From assembly GCA_947589185.1 (NCBI GenBank), contig CANQCK010000003.1, forward strand, positions 87,191-151,190: DNA of 64,000 nt, written 5' to 3'. Of this stretch, positions 27,003-37,567 are shown piece after piece (the first letter of the stretch is position 1; every line of letters begins with the position of its first letter). A program made the translations under genes and the position numbers. The stretch comes from an uncultured Clostridia bacterium. GTDB lineage: Bacteria > Bacillota > Clostridia > Oscillospirales > Ruminococcaceae. Below the pieces are notes generated by a model, which made no database searches, was not told the DNA's origin, and saw nothing but the letters and a program-made list of their open reading frames with translations.

Positions 27003-27030
27003 AGGGGTACTTTTTTAATAGTTACCCTTA
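27003..27030 (-). repeat. Direct repeat flanking element E2, lysA-proximal copy: hairpin without U-tract
   Basis: Copy of 26718-26745 with two changes that weaken the stem, 15 bp after the lysA stop; E2 sequence follows it in place of a T-run. Confidence 0.8.
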
Positions 27031-27045
27031 ATTTCTATTCAGTTC

Positions 27046-28299
27046 TTAATCAAAAATATGTGTAAAATCAAAGGTGGCAAAATAATCATCAGGCGTTTCT
27101 GCTCTCCGCAATAGCTCTGTACTTCCGTCCTCTTTTAAAAGTATCTCCGCAGAACGCAGCTTTCCGTTATAATTATACCCCATAGAAAAGCCGTGTGCTC
27201 CTGTATCGTGAATACATATATAGTCTCCTATATCAATCTTAGGCAGCATTCTGTCTACCGCAAACTTGTCGTTATTTTCGCACAGTCCGCCTGTTATGTC
27301 GTATTTATGATCGCACGGCTCGGTTTCTTTACCCAAAACCGTGATATGATGATATGCTCCGTATATAGCAGGCCGCATAAGATTTGCGGCACAGGCGTCG
27401 AGACCAATATAGTTTTTATAAATATTCTTTTTCCGAACAGCCTTTGCTATCAGATGACCGTAAGGCGCCAGCATAAATCTGCCAAGCTCAGTGTAAATCG
27501 CAACATCGTCCATTCCGGCTGGGATCAATACCTCTTCATATGCCTTTCTCACGCCCTCGCCTATTAACTCAATATCATTCTCCGGCTCGTCAGGACGGTA
27601 AGGAACACCTATTCCTCCTGAGAGATTTATAAATTTGATTTTTGCCCCCGTCTTTTCATGAAGCTCAACGGCAAGTTCAAACAAAATTCTTGCAAGCTCG
27701 GGGTAATATTCATTTGAGATTGTGTTAGATGCTAAGAATGAATGTATTCCGAACTCCTCCGCACCCTTCTTCATAAGGACTTTATACGCCTCTATCATCT
27801 GCTCCTTTGTCATTCCATACTTAGCGTCGCCCGGATTATCCATTATCTGATTTGCTATGGCAAACTTTCCGCCCGGATTGTACCGGCAGCATATCGTTTT
27901 AGGTATTCCGCAGAGCTTGTCAAGTACCTCAATATGAGTAAAATCGTCAAGATTGATATTCGCATTCAGCTTTCTTGCCAAAAGAAAATCCTCATCAGGG
28001 GTCACGTTCGACGAGAACATTATATCAGTGCCCGTAAAGCCGCAAGCTTTGCTCATCATAAGCTCGGTAAGCGAAGAGCAGTCAACTCCGCAGCCCTCCT
28101 CCTTTAGTATCTTTAATATTCCCGGAGTGGGGGTTGCCTTTACTGCAAAATACTCCTTATACCCCTTGTTCCACGAAAACGCCTTGTTCAGACGTCTTGC
28201 ATTCTCACGAATACCCTTTTCGTCATATATGTGAAAAGGAGTAGGGTATGTTTTAACTATCTCCTCAATCTTCTCCTTAGTAACAAACGGTTTTTTCAT
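27046..28299 (-). CDS. lysA: Diaminopimelate decarboxylase
   Basis: 417 residues, type III PLP fold. The PLP lysine is in YFAVKATPTPG (near residue 53), the phosphate-binding glycines in INLSGGIGVPY, and the substrate-loop cysteine region in DITGGLCENNDKFAVDR. It makes L-lysine from meso-diaminopimelate, the last step of lysine synthesis. AAGAGGTG precedes the ATG. It stands alone with its own promoter; its terminator hairpin is duplicated around element E2. A related decarboxylase specificity cannot be fully excluded by eye. Confidence 0.88.
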   Translation of the reverse strand: MKKPFVTKEKIEEIVKTYPTPFHIYDEKGIRENARRLNKAFSWNKGYKEYFAVKATPTPGILKILKEEGCGVDCSSLTELMMSKACGFTGTDIMFSSNVTPDEDFLLARKLNANINLDDFTHIEVLDKLCGIPKTICCRYNPGGKFAIANQIMDNPGDAKYGMTKEQMIEAYKVLMKKGAEEFGIHSFLASNTISNEYYPELARILFELAVELHEKTGAKIKFINLSGGIGVPYRPDEPENDIELIGEGVRKAYEEVLIPAGMDDVAIYTELGRFMLAPYGHLIAKAVRKKNIYKNYIGLDACAANLMRPAIYGAYHHITVLGKETEPCDHKYDITGGLCENNDKFAVDRMLPKIDIGDYICIHDTGAHGFSMGYNYNGKLRSAEILLKEDGSTELLRRAETPDDYFATFDFTHIFD

Positions 28300-28355
28300 C
28301 TATACACCTCTTAATACTATAATTTCATCACTTTATCAGAATAAAATACATAAAC

Positions 28356-28385
28356 AGAATAACATTTTTTGACCGTTTTTGTCAA
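28356..28385 (-). promoter_or_regulatory. Promoter of lysA
   Basis: TTGACA (28385-28380), 18-bp spacer, TATTCT (28361-28356) on the minus strand. The leader of about 50 nt is too short for a lysine riboswitch. Confidence 0.65.
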
Positions 28386-28716
28386 GAGGCGAAGCTGTAA
28401 TGAAGAAGATTTTAATATTATGTACATAAATACACCTGCATACAAGGACAATGATAATAAATATATATTTCATAATTGAAATATATCAAAGCACCAATAG
28501 AATTGGTGGTTTTTACGCTAAAGCTACAAAAAATCTGCCTTCGGAAAACTTTCCAATGGCAGATTGAACACAACTTCACGTTGCTGGTTGCGGAGGCTCG
28601 CAACATAGTTTACCTAAAATTCTATTTGAGTATAATAGTTTACTTGATGAAGGTATATCGGAGAATGAGTATAATTATTAAATCCCTTTGTATGTTATTA
28701 AAAAACAATGATAGAA
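28386..28716. other. Intergenic region with one terminator
   Basis: About 330 bp, AT-rich. It contains the minus-strand terminator at 28532-28565 that ends the HAD/membrane pair. I see no gene; the frame at 28476-28733 on plus has no ribosome site. Confidence 0.5.
28532..28565 (-). terminator. Terminator of the HAD / membrane-sensor pair
   Basis: AATCTGCC / GGCAGATT with an inner GGAAA / TTTCC, followed by TTTTTTG on the minus strand, about 150 nt after the stop. Confidence 0.75.
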
Positions 28717-29436
28717 TTAAATTTCTTCCATAAGTATGGCTAGTGAATTTGCCCACTCACATAGTGCATTCTTATTATTATTTGAAGCAATACTATTAAA
28801 TAATTCACGTGAAATCTCATTTTTATTATTTCCATTAAAAATATCAAACTCTAACACACCAATTACTTTTGAAGAATCACTTTCATATGGAGAAAATATT
28901 GCTGCGGCAATTATTGCTCTTAAATCTTTGGGAACCCATTTTTTATAATCTGCAGGACTATTATCCCATGAACTTTTTGTTAGTTTTTTTGTAAGGCATT
29001 GTTTACGTATTTCGCCTTTAAAAAATGCTTTTCCAACATCCCCGAAATCTAATTTAAAATGATTTCTTATAGCAGGATTAACAGCAGAATTAGTATAATA
29101 TGGGGTTCTTCTTGTACCATCTTTGTGCGGAACTTGTATCATTCCGCAAATCTCCCAGTCATCATTACAACAATTCATAAATAATAATTTTCTACAGGAA
29201 TTTAATAAATCATTAATAATTTCTTTTTTGTGTTTTTTAAAACTAATCCTTGGAAACACAGCCAGTATTATTTGAAAAATTAAAAATATTAAACCAATTA
29301 GTAAATAAATAAATTTATTATCATGAGTATTTATTAATGCTTCCCCATAAAATGTAAGAAATAATGTAGTAATAACTCCCAAGGGTATTTGTATTACAGA
29401 AGAGTAACGTTTTATTAATTTTACAAGCTTATTCAT
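28717..29436 (-). CDS. Two-helix membrane protein with a GAF-like cytoplasmic domain, function unknown
   Basis: 239 residues. Two membrane helices near the N-terminus (about 15-35 and 42-63; IPLGVITTLFLTFYGEALIN, FIYLLIGLIFLIFQIILAVF), then a soluble domain. The part DLRAIIAAAIFSPYESDSSK followed by VIGVLEFDIF resembles the end of a GAF sensor domain, and the C-terminus is helical (ALCEWANSLAILMEEI). It overlaps the HAD gene by 8 bp, so the two are coupled. Both genes are clearly more AT-rich than their neighbours, suggesting acquisition. I do not recognise a named family; a sensor or effector role is inference. Confidence 0.6.
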   Translation of the reverse strand: MNKLVKLIKRYSSVIQIPLGVITTLFLTFYGEALINTHDNKFIYLLIGLIFLIFQIILAVFPRISFKKHKKEIINDLLNSCRKLLFMNCCNDDWEICGMIQVPHKDGTRRTPYYTNSAVNPAIRNHFKLDFGDVGKAFFKGEIRKQCLTKKLTKSSWDNSPADYKKWVPKDLRAIIAAAIFSPYESDSSKVIGVLEFDIFNGNNKNEISRELFNSIASNNNKNALCEWANSLAILMEEI

Positions 29437-30106
29437 TATTCTTATCCTCGCTTTTCAAAAAATTTAATAAATCTTTTATAGAGTTAAAATACTTTTTGAT
29501 TTTATATCCACTTAAATAAAAATCTTCATATGTTGTAAACCCTGTTAAAACCGCAAAAAAATCAACTTTTGCTTTTTGTGCGGATTCAGCATCTACTATA
29601 CTATCTCCAATATATAATGTTTCTTTTGGATTTGACTGCAATGAAATAATAGCTTTTTTTAATGGTTCTTTACTCGGCTTTGGTTTGATATTTTTATTTT
29701 CTCCTATGATTATATCAACATATTTTTTACAATTGTTTTTTTCTATTATTTTAAGAACTGTACTTTTGTCCTTTGAGGTAACTATACCAATATTACAGTT
29801 ATGATCTTTTATCCATTTAAAAAATTCTTCAACGTAATTATACATTTTTGCATTTTTTACCATATATTTTTTTGAATATTTTATAAATTCATTTCTAAAT
29901 TCATTGTAAATTGCTATTGAGTTTATTTTACTTAACTCAAAAAAAGATTGTTTTAAGGACTTGCCTATAGTTTTTTTTATTGAATAAGGTGAAAGTTCTT
30001 TTTGACCAATAGTCCTCAATGCTTTATTAAAGCAAATTATAATCCCATTGGAAGAATCAGCAATTGTATAATCAAAATCAAATAAAATAGTATTATAATT
30101 ATCCAT
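29429..30106 (-). CDS. HAD-family hydrolase (phosphoglycolate-phosphatase-like)
   Basis: 225 residues. Motif I ILFDFDYTIADS has the nucleophile and acid/base Asp pair, motif II is IGIVTSKD, the motif III Lys lies in IKPKPSKEPL and motif IV is LYIGDSIVDAESA. A helical cap sits after motif I (subfamily IA). It should dephosphorylate a small phosphorylated metabolite; the substrate is unknown. First gene of a coupled pair with the membrane GAF-like protein. The codons are strongly AT-biased. Confidence 0.85.
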   Translation of the reverse strand: MDNYNTILFDFDYTIADSSNGIIICFNKALRTIGQKELSPYSIKKTIGKSLKQSFFELSKINSIAIYNEFRNEFIKYSKKYMVKNAKMYNYVEEFFKWIKDHNCNIGIVTSKDKSTVLKIIEKNNCKKYVDIIIGENKNIKPKPSKEPLKKAIISLQSNPKETLYIGDSIVDAESAQKAKVDFFAVLTGFTTYEDFYLSGYKIKKYFNSIKDLLNFLKSEDKNNE

Positions 30107-30565
30107 AGATCGTCATCTCAAAAGTATTAATAGTAAATTCAAACTAATTATCTAATGTATGGAATTATTATACATTATTTATTGCAGAATTACAAGATTT
30201 TATAACAATTTTTTCGAAAAAGGTCGAAACTTTAACGTTTTGCATAAAAACAACATTTCAATTTTGTATATAATTACATTATTTGCTTTTATCTCTTCTT
30301 ATCTCAACCTCATTAATTGTTATTTTTGTCTTAGACATAGTCTTGAGCCTTTTGTTGATTTTTACTTGATTTTTATACAAATCTACAACAATGGTAGAGT
30401 ATCAGCAAATACAATTGAAAGGACATTGAGCAGATATGCATAAATCGACTAATATTTTAGAGTTTTTGGATGCTCGGAGGGAAACGGGAGGGAAATTGAA
30501 TAGATTTTTAATTTTTCCGAACAAAAGAAAAAACCCTGAAACCGTTTGATTTCAAGGCTTTCAAC
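30107..30565. other. Intergenic region, no credible gene
   Basis: About 460 bp. The 94-codon plus-strand frame at 30159-30443 lacks a ribosome site and any family resemblance. The region ends with the terminator of the tRNA at 30534-30557. Confidence 0.5.
30534..30557 (-). terminator. Terminator of tRNA-fMet
   Basis: CCTTGAAA / TTTCAGGG followed by TTTTTTC on the minus strand. Confidence 0.7.
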
Positions 30566-30642
<77 letters not shown>

Positions 30643-30768
30643 ATAATTTTTATAGACACTTTCTAATTGCATATTAATTATATCATCAGACGAAAGATTT
30701 GTCAAGTATTTTTATAAAAATAAAGAATTTTTTATGTGACTTATTTTACTTAGATATATTAGTAATCA

Positions 30769-30795
30769 AAGCGGCTGAGCATCGCTCAGCCGCTT
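30769..30795 (-). terminator. Hairpin downstream of the GH2 gene
   Basis: AAGCGGCTGAGC / GCTCAGCCGCTT, a perfect 12-bp stem, about 60 nt after the GH2 stop. The T-run is short (TTTGATT), so it may be a terminator or an RNA-stabilising hairpin. Confidence 0.55.
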
Positions 30796-30857
30796 ATAAT
30801 TTAATTGCCTGATTAATATTCTATTGTTCACCTCAATGTGATTTAATTAGACAACAT

Positions 30858-33602
30858 TTATCCCTTGCAGTAGTCAATTATCGACTTTATAAACTGTCTT
30901 CCTGCAGCACATTTTGAAAGCTTGTTAAAATCACAGTTGCAGACAACAACCTTTCCGTTACTTTTTTTGTATTCGTAAAGCATTGCCAATTGGTGGTTTC
31001 TGTCGAAATTGTCTATGGTGCGTACAATGAATTTCTTGTCTTCATAACGATTGTCAAGGATCTCACTCTTTGAGTTTTCGACAATTTCCCACCATTGTTC
31101 GGTTGAAAATATCTCGCTCGGAAACTGTGAAAGTGCAGGGTGAGTGTTGTCGATCAATAGACCCATAGTTCCTACAGGAAGCGGCTTGTTCATCATTTTT
31201 GATATTGAACTGAACATAGGATAACACCAGAAATCCTGACAGTAATATCCTTGTATAAAATCGTTTTCATTTAACTTATCAAGGTCGGGTACTATTAATG
31301 CCGTTTTGCCCTTTGACAAAAGATTTTCAACCTCCGGAGAGTCAACACTGTCGAAAATATATGCCCCTGAAATATCTACGTGGTCGATAATAGGAAACAG
31401 CCAGATTTTATATGAGTTTTGTATATCCGTTCCATCAATATTCAAGAGAAGTTCAATAGTGCGAACAGTGTCCGTTTCGGGGAGTGTTACATCAATATCG
31501 CAAATGTCAATATAATTCTGACCGTCCGTCTGTTTTATAGTCTCACTTCCGCTTGCAATAATGTTGCCGCATGAGCATTTAAGTTCCCAGTTCAGAATTT
31601 TAGAATCAATACTGTAGTTTCTGTAGTACGCAATCTCTATGTGAGCTTTGAATTTGTCACCGCTCTCATAAGTGTAACTGTTAAATTTTGCAAGCAATAC
31701 AGCGTCAGAACAGAATTTTCTCCATTCCTCAGGAGAACAGATCCCCTTTTGATCCATAAATGCGTCAAGTACGCCTACTAAAGCTGTTCCCTGACCGCTG
31801 AAATCCTGAATATCAAGAATGTGAAAACCTCCAAGCAGTCTTGAACGGAAAACTGCTTCCATTTCTTCTTTGTAGCAAGCTACAGTCAGTTTGCCGGAAG
31901 CACGGAAAAAGTCCTTCGCTAAGCGTTCAAGACCTGCGGATTTCATATGTTCTTTGAACATCTCAAAATTTTTCGGCTTGAGTGAGCCTGTATACTTTTT
32001 GATTTCATCGAAATCAGGATATGTTTCGTATTGTCCTATTTCATGAGTGATAATAGGTACATTTGGTATAAAACCTGCGTCGGCTTCGCTTGCTTTTACC
32101 GTTTTCATTGTCGTTCCGTATTGTATCTGAACCGTTCCGTCTGAGCTTTCTTTGCTTTTTCCTGTGCTGACTGTTGGGTGAATTACACTGTCATAGCACA
32201 TATCTGTTGCAGGCTTTCTCGTTTGAATATGACCGAGAGGTGCGTCGCACGTTGCAAAAGAACCTCGCAAAAGTCTGTCTTTTGAAAGCCTTACGCCGCA
32301 GAAGAAATCATCATTTTCCAAAACCTGAGGGAAAAATTGAAAATTGTTAGAACCCTGCGTGTAGAGAAATCTCTTATCATATTTCTTGAAATCGCCGATT
32401 ATTTCGTTTAAGCGGGGAGGACTTCCCCAAAGTTCGTTTCCGAGCGACATCATACAATAAGAAGGATGATTGCCGTAGAACTTCATCATTCTGAATCCCT
32501 CTTCAATAAGGAATTCCTGCTCAACTTCATTATATCCTTCTTCATCTTTTGCTGCTATGGTTCCCCAAAATGGAAGCTCAGGCTCCATATAAATTCCAAG
32601 CATATCAGCGGCGATAAAAGCAGCTTCCGGCGGACAGCAGGTATGATAACGATAATGATTCATTCCGTAGTCTATAGATATGCTCATAACTCTTAGCCAC
32701 TCTGCAACGTCAGTAGGCATAAAGCCAGTTTTAGGGAAAATCAAACCGTCGTGTTTTCCACGCAGGAAAGTTTTTCTGCCGTTTATTGTGAACTTGTCTT
32801 TGTCGGTCTTAAATTCACGAAGCCCTACAATAGTACTGTAAGTATCTTTTCCTATAGTCACAGAAAGATTATAAAGATAAGGGCGATATTCGTCCCACAG
32901 ATAAGCGTTCTCACCCATTTGGTATATAATATCAATTTTTCCGTCTGTGTATTCATAATCACACGGAGGAATCATTTGATCGTTTTTTGCTTTCGGTCCG
33001 TCAAATCCGACCGCTGAAACAGTCACTGTGCCGGCACTTTCACCGACTACATCAGCCTTTATGTGAAGCGTTTTTGAGTGTATATCATTTTCTACAAAGA
33101 CATTTTCCACATAGGTTTTGTCAAAAATCTGAAGCTCTATCCTGCCGATAATGCCGTTCCAGTTTGTCTGAGTATCAGCAGAAGTAAGATGACCTCCGCC
33201 TGTTCTGTATCCGAAATTAGCAACCCTTACGGTAACAGTATGGATACCGTCAGTTACATAATCAGTTATGTTGTAAATATGCGGAGCAACCAGGGAATCA
33301 CAGCTTCCTATTTCATTGCCGTCAATGTACAAAGTAGTTATTCTTGTACGCTCTAAAAATATAAAGGCGTTCTTACCGACTGCCTTTGAAAAATCTACCT
33401 CTTTTGAAAACCATGCCCAGCCTTCAAAATAATAAATATCTGTTAGGTAATCTTTCTCACGCTTGTCATTGAATTTTCCCTTTTGAGCGTTTGATGTTGA
33501 GTTGGGAAGAACAATACTGTCGCTGAACGGAGGCTTTTTGCCTTCCAGTTTTTCATCAAGCTCAAGCGACCATTTTCCGCTTAAATCAATAAACTCTATC
33601 AT
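30858..33602 (-). CDS. Glycoside hydrolase family 2 enzyme (beta-galactosidase / beta-glucuronidase-like)
   Basis: 914 residues without a signal peptide. The order is the GH2 sugar-binding domain (about 1-165; LSGKWSLELDE, GHLTSADTQTNWNGIIGRIE), the immunoglobulin-like domain to about 265, then the TIM barrel with SLGNELWG (acid/base Glu near 400) and a candidate nucleophile in ITHEIGQYETYPDF (near 535). The C-terminal 300 residues carry extra beta domains. It is likely a cytoplasmic exo-beta-glycosidase on imported oligosaccharides; the sugar cannot be told and the sequence is divergent from LacZ. AGGAG precedes the ATG. Single-gene unit. Confidence 0.85.
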   Translation of the reverse strand: MIEFIDLSGKWSLELDEKLEGKKPPFSDSIVLPNSTSNAQKGKFNDKREKDYLTDIYYFEGWAWFSKEVDFSKAVGKNAFIFLERTRITTLYIDGNEIGSCDSLVAPHIYNITDYVTDGIHTVTVRVANFGYRTGGGHLTSADTQTNWNGIIGRIELQIFDKTYVENVFVENDIHSKTLHIKADVVGESAGTVTVSAVGFDGPKAKNDQMIPPCDYEYTDGKIDIIYQMGENAYLWDEYRPYLYNLSVTIGKDTYSTIVGLREFKTDKDKFTINGRKTFLRGKHDGLIFPKTGFMPTDVAEWLRVMSISIDYGMNHYRYHTCCPPEAAFIAADMLGIYMEPELPFWGTIAAKDEEGYNEVEQEFLIEEGFRMMKFYGNHPSYCMMSLGNELWGSPPRLNEIIGDFKKYDKRFLYTQGSNNFQFFPQVLENDDFFCGVRLSKDRLLRGSFATCDAPLGHIQTRKPATDMCYDSVIHPTVSTGKSKESSDGTVQIQYGTTMKTVKASEADAGFIPNVPIITHEIGQYETYPDFDEIKKYTGSLKPKNFEMFKEHMKSAGLERLAKDFFRASGKLTVACYKEEMEAVFRSRLLGGFHILDIQDFSGQGTALVGVLDAFMDQKGICSPEEWRKFCSDAVLLAKFNSYTYESGDKFKAHIEIAYYRNYSIDSKILNWELKCSCGNIIASGSETIKQTDGQNYIDICDIDVTLPETDTVRTIELLLNIDGTDIQNSYKIWLFPIIDHVDISGAYIFDSVDSPEVENLLSKGKTALIVPDLDKLNENDFIQGYYCQDFWCYPMFSSISKMMNKPLPVGTMGLLIDNTHPALSQFPSEIFSTEQWWEIVENSKSEILDNRYEDKKFIVRTIDNFDRNHQLAMLYEYKKSNGKVVVCNCDFNKLSKCAAGRQFIKSIIDYCKG

Positions 33603-33767
33603 TGTTTCTCTCCTGTAAAAGTCTTAATTTATAACCTTAAAAATAAAAAGCATACGGGTTATATATTATCATAAATAAAAAGCAAAAGCAATACTTTTTA
33701 TAAATTATTTTTAAAAGAATAAACCTATCGGAATAGAATTAAACCGATAGGTAAATGTGTTTATTTA

Positions 33768-34913
33768 TTACATAAGTCTTTCTTTGATTTTTGATAAAAA
33801 GCTCTGCCTTTTTGCGTAATTCTTTTCACTTAGCAGGTTATCGAACTCATTAAGCTTTCTTACCATTTCCTTATTAAGACCTTTAGGCGTTTCAACTACA
33901 ACTCTTACATAATGGTCGCCCTTGTCGCTTCTGTTGAGCTTTTTGATCCCCTTTCCTCTAAGTCGGAAAACAGTACCTGTCTGTGTTCCTGCGGGAACTG
34001 TATATCTTACTTTTCCGTCAACTGTAGGAACGGTTATCTCGTCGCCGAGAGTAACCTGAGCAAAAGTCAGAGGGATTTCCGTCCATACGTCGAAGCCGTC
34101 TCTTTCAAACACACTGTCACGTCTTACTGAAACAGTTACATTAAGATCTCCGTTAGGTCCGCCGTTGATACCTGCGTCTCCTGCACCTGCAACACGAAGC
34201 GTCTGACCGTTGTCAATACCGGCAGGGATCTCGATTTCTCTCTTTGCCGAAGTTCTTGTGCGTCCTTGACCTGAACATCTTGGGCAGGGGGAGTCTATTA
34301 TTTTTCCCTGTCCCGAACATCTTGAACAAACCCTTGTTGAAGTAATTGAACCAAAAGGAGTTCTCTGCTGAACATTGACTTGTCCACGTCCTCCGCAGTC
34401 GGGGCAGGTTTTCGCTGACGTTCCGGGTTTAGCACCTGAGCCTCCGCAGTCGGGGCATCTCTCCATTCTGTTCATTCTAACTTCTATTTTCTTACCCTTG
34501 CAAGCTTCCATAAAGTCAATGGTTACACTTGCACGAATATCCTGTCCGCGTCTTGGGGCATTAGGGTTAGCGGAGGCACGTCCTCCGCCGAATGAGCCGA
34601 AAATAGAATCGAAAATATCGCCCATATCTCCAAAACCGCCAAAGCCGCCGAAACCTCCTGCTCCTGCTCCTCCGCCGTAGCTGGGGTCAACTCCTGCGTG
34701 CCCGAACTGGTCATACTTTGCTCTTTTGTCGCTGTCCGAAAGGACTTCGTAAGCTTCGTTTACTTCTTTAAATTTTGCTTCTGCTTCTTTATCGTTAGGG
34801 TGCAAATCAGGATGATATTGTTTAGCCAGTTTTCTGTATGCTTTTTTCAGCTCATCATCAGAAGCACCTCTTGATACGCCCAGCACTTCATAATAATCTC
34901 TTTTGTCTGCCAT
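33768..34913 (-). CDS. dnaJ: Chaperone DnaJ
   Basis: 381 residues from the ATG at 34913 ([20 protein letters not shown]); the 12 bases further upstream in frame lie between it and AAGGAATGG. The J domain (1-70) has the HPD motif (QYHPDLH), a Gly/Phe-rich segment follows (80-115), then four CXXCXGXG zinc repeats ([32 protein letters not shown]) and the C-terminal substrate domain. It stimulates DnaK's ATPase and hands over unfolded clients. Last gene of the hrcA operon. Confidence 0.98.
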   Translation of the reverse strand: MADKRDYYEVLGVSRGASDDELKKAYRKLAKQYHPDLHPNDKEAEAKFKEVNEAYEVLSDSDKRAKYDQFGHAGVDPSYGGGAGAGGFGGFGGFGDMGDIFDSIFGSFGGGRASANPNAPRRGQDIRASVTIDFMEACKGKKIEVRMNRMERCPDCGGSGAKPGTSAKTCPDCGGRGQVNVQQRTPFGSITSTRVCSRCSGQGKIIDSPCPRCSGQGRTRTSAKREIEIPAGIDNGQTLRVAGAGDAGINGGPNGDLNVTVSVRRDSVFERDGFDVWTEIPLTFAQVTLGDEITVPTVDGKVRYTVPAGTQTGTVFRLRGKGIKKLNRSDKGDHYVRVVVETPKGLNKEMVRKLNEFDNLLSEKNYAKRQSFLSKIKERLM

Positions 34914-35032
34914 TAATATGACCATTCCTTTCGCCGAAAATCAAAATTTTATGAGAAAGATACTAAAATCGTCCTTTCATTATTATGTAAAATGGGAGAA
35001 CAGCGTTCTCCCTTTTACTTTATTTATAAATT

Positions 35033-36880
35033 CTATTCAGCATCACTGAACTCTGCGTCTATAACGTCATCGCCGTTATCTGATGCTCCGTCAGCACCCG
35101 TATCAGGTCCTGCCTGAGCACCCTGAGCTTGCTGCGCCTGAGCGGCAGCCTGTTGGTAAACCTTTGTAGCAACGCCCTGGAATTCTGTTTCAAGCTCTTT
35201 TTGCTTAGACTTGATAGCTTCTATATCTGTACCCTTTAAAGCCTCTTTAAGAGCGTCTATCTTTGCCTGAACAGATGATTTTTCATCTGCAGAAATCTTG
35301 TCGCCGAACTCGCCTAATGACTTTTCACACTGGAATACCATCTGATCAGCTTGATTTCTTGCATCGACCTCGTCCTTTTTCTTTTTATCTTCTGCGGCAA
35401 ATGCCTCAGCCTCTTTAACAGCCTTGTCAATATCTTCCTTAGACATATTAGTTGAAGAGGTAATAGTAATGTTTTGCTCTTTTCCTGTTCCTAAGTCTTT
35501 AGCAGAAACGTGAACGATACCGTTAGCGTCTATATCAAAAGTAACTTCGATCTGAGGAATTCCTCTCGGAGCAGGTGCGATACCGTCAAGACGGAACATA
35601 CCGAGCTGTTTGTTGTCCTTAGCGAATTCTCTTTCACCCTGAAGTACGTTTATATCAACTGCCGACTGGTTATCAGCTGCTGTTGAGAATATCTGCGACT
35701 TCTTTGTAGGGATAGTTGTGTTTCTCTCAATAATCTTTGTGCAAACTCCGCCCATTGTTTCAAGACCGAGTGAAAGAGGAGTAACGTCGAGCAGAAGCAA
35801 TCCGTCTTTGATGTCTCCGCCGAGAACTCCGCCCTGAATTGCTGCACCCAATGCAACGCACTCGTCAGGGTTGATACCCTTGAACGGTTCTTTGCCTATA
35901 AACTTTTGAACAGCCTCCTGTACAGCAGGGATTCTTGAGGAACCTCCTACCATAAGTACCTTGTTGAGGTCGCCTGATGAAAGACCTGAATCTGATAATG
36001 CCTGACGGACAGGTCCCATAGTTTTCTCAACTAAGTCAGCGGTGAGTTCATTGAATTTAGCCTGTGAAAGTGTAAGCTCCATATGCTTAGGACCAGCAGC
36101 GTCTGCTGTGATAAACGGAAGACTGATAGATGTTGTTGCTGTTGAAGAAAGCTCGATCTTAGCCTTTTCAGCAGCCTCTTTGAGTCTCTGCATAGCCATT
36201 TTATCATTTGAAAGGTCAATACCCTCAGACGCCTTGAACTCACTTACCATCCAGTCGATAATTCTCTGGTCGAAGTCGTCTCCGCCGAGACGGTTGTTAC
36301 CTGCTGTTGCCAAAACTTCAGTAACACCATCGCCCATTTCAATGATAGATACGTCGAATGTTCCTCCACCTAGGTCATATACCATAACCTTTTGGTCGCT
36401 CTCTTTATCAAGACCGTATGAAAGAGCAGCAGCAGTCGGCTCGTTTATAATTCTCTTTACGTTTAAGCCGGCAATCTGACCTGCGTCTTTTGTTGCCTGT
36501 CTCTGAGCGTCTGTGAAATAAGCAGGAACAGTAATAACTGCTTCAGTAACACTTTCGCCAAGATAAGCTTCTGCGTCAGCCTTGAGCTTTTGCAGAATCA
36601 TTGCTGAAATCTCCTGAGGAGTGTATTCCTTTCCGCCCATTTTAGCTTTATAATCAGAACCCATATGTCTCTTGATAGAAATTACAGTGTTATCGAAATT
36701 CGTAACAGCCTGTCTTTTTGCGACCTGACCTATAAGTCTGTCGCCTGTTTTTGAAACTCCTACAACTGACGGAGTAGTTCTTGCACCCTCACTGTTAGGA
36801 ATTACAACTGCTTCGCCGCCCTCCATTACCGCAACGCAGGAGTTTGTTGTACCTAAGTCAATACCTATAATTTTACTCAT
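35033..36880 (-). CDS. dnaK: Chaperone DnaK (Hsp70)
   Basis: 615 residues, full length. The ATPase domain starts [17 protein letters not shown] and includes [13 protein letters not shown] and [11 protein letters not shown]; the substrate domain starts near 385 and ends in a Gln/Ala/Gly-rich tail and [15 protein letters not shown]-driven folding and rescue of proteins in the cytoplasm, with DnaJ and GrpE encoded on either side. GAAAGGGAATG upstream of the ATG. Confidence 0.98.
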   Translation of the reverse strand: MSKIIGIDLGTTNSCVAVMEGGEAVVIPNSEGARTTPSVVGVSKTGDRLIGQVAKRQAVTNFDNTVISIKRHMGSDYKAKMGGKEYTPQEISAMILQKLKADAEAYLGESVTEAVITVPAYFTDAQRQATKDAGQIAGLNVKRIINEPTAAALSYGLDKESDQKVMVYDLGGGTFDVSIIEMGDGVTEVLATAGNNRLGGDDFDQRIIDWMVSEFKASEGIDLSNDKMAMQRLKEAAEKAKIELSSTATTSISLPFITADAAGPKHMELTLSQAKFNELTADLVEKTMGPVRQALSDSGLSSGDLNKVLMVGGSSRIPAVQEAVQKFIGKEPFKGINPDECVALGAAIQGGVLGGDIKDGLLLLDVTPLSLGLETMGGVCTKIIERNTTIPTKKSQIFSTAADNQSAVDINVLQGEREFAKDNKQLGMFRLDGIAPAPRGIPQIEVTFDIDANGIVHVSAKDLGTGKEQNITITSSTNMSKEDIDKAVKEAEAFAAEDKKKKDEVDARNQADQMVFQCEKSLGEFGDKISADEKSSVQAKIDALKEALKGTDIEAIKSKQKELETEFQGVATKVYQQAAAQAQQAQGAQAGPDTGADGASDNGDDVIDAEFSDAE

Positions 36881-36973
36881 AATAATTCATTCCCTTTCAT
36901 ATTGTTAATTTATTTTTATTGGTTTTTCTGCTAAGCGTTATATTTTAGCAGATAATTAATTTACTACTTTAAT

Positions 36974-37561
36974 TTAAGGATTTGCAACTACTACCATTGC
37001 ATATCTTATTATCTTGTCGCCGATTTTATAACCCTTTTGAAATACCTGTGCAACTTCATTTTCACCCAGCTTATCGTCCTCAATCTGATTTACCGCATTG
37101 GCTATATTCGGATCAAAGGTCTCTCCTAAGGGGTCAATAATTTCAACACCTAGCTTTTTAAGGACATCATAGAACTGATTAAAAATCATCTCAACGCCCG
37201 ACTTGTACTTTTCATCTGATGTTTCAGCATTCAAGGCTCTTTCAAAATTATCAAATACAGGGAGAATTTCGCTTATTGTATTACCAATAGTAGTATTTGA
37301 AATATCAAGTCTTTCCTTTGCCGAACGCTTTCTGAAATTATCATATTCAGCGGCAAGACGCATATACTTATCCTTTTGCTCGTCTAATTCTTTTTGAAGC
37401 TTTTCCTCGACAGTAGGTTCTGCTTCGTTTTCGGTTTTATTCTCTGTGTTATTATTGTCGTCATTGTCGTCAGCTGTCTTTTCACAAGGAGTATCCTCGA
37501 CATCATTGTTTTCGGTTTCATCCAAAACTTCTTCTAAGTCTTTTTCATTATCGTTTGCCAT
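36974..37561 (-). CDS. grpE: Nucleotide exchange factor GrpE
   Basis: 195 residues. A long acidic N-terminal region (DDNDDNNNTENKTENEAEP), the dimerising helix (KDKYMRLAAEYDNFRKRSAK) and the C-terminal beta domain ending VFQKGYKIGDKIIRYAMVVV. Releases ADP from DnaK. It starts 6 bp after the hrcA stop, so it is tightly coupled. Confidence 0.97.
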   Translation of the reverse strand: MANDNEKDLEEVLDETENNDVEDTPCEKTADDNDDNNNTENKTENEAEPTVEEKLQKELDEQKDKYMRLAAEYDNFRKRSAKERLDISNTTIGNTISEILPVFDNFERALNAETSDEKYKSGVEMIFNQFYDVLKKLGVEIIDPLGETFDPNIANAVNQIEDDKLGENEVAQVFQKGYKIGDKIIRYAMVVVANP

Positions 37562-37567
37562 TATTTA

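Noticed and set aside
28300..28350. Lysine riboswitch upstream of lysA
   Set aside because: The predicted leader is about 50 nt, far shorter than the L-box aptamer.
30159..30443. 94-codon plus-strand frame
   Set aside because: No ribosome site, composition like AT-rich spacer, no recognisable motif.
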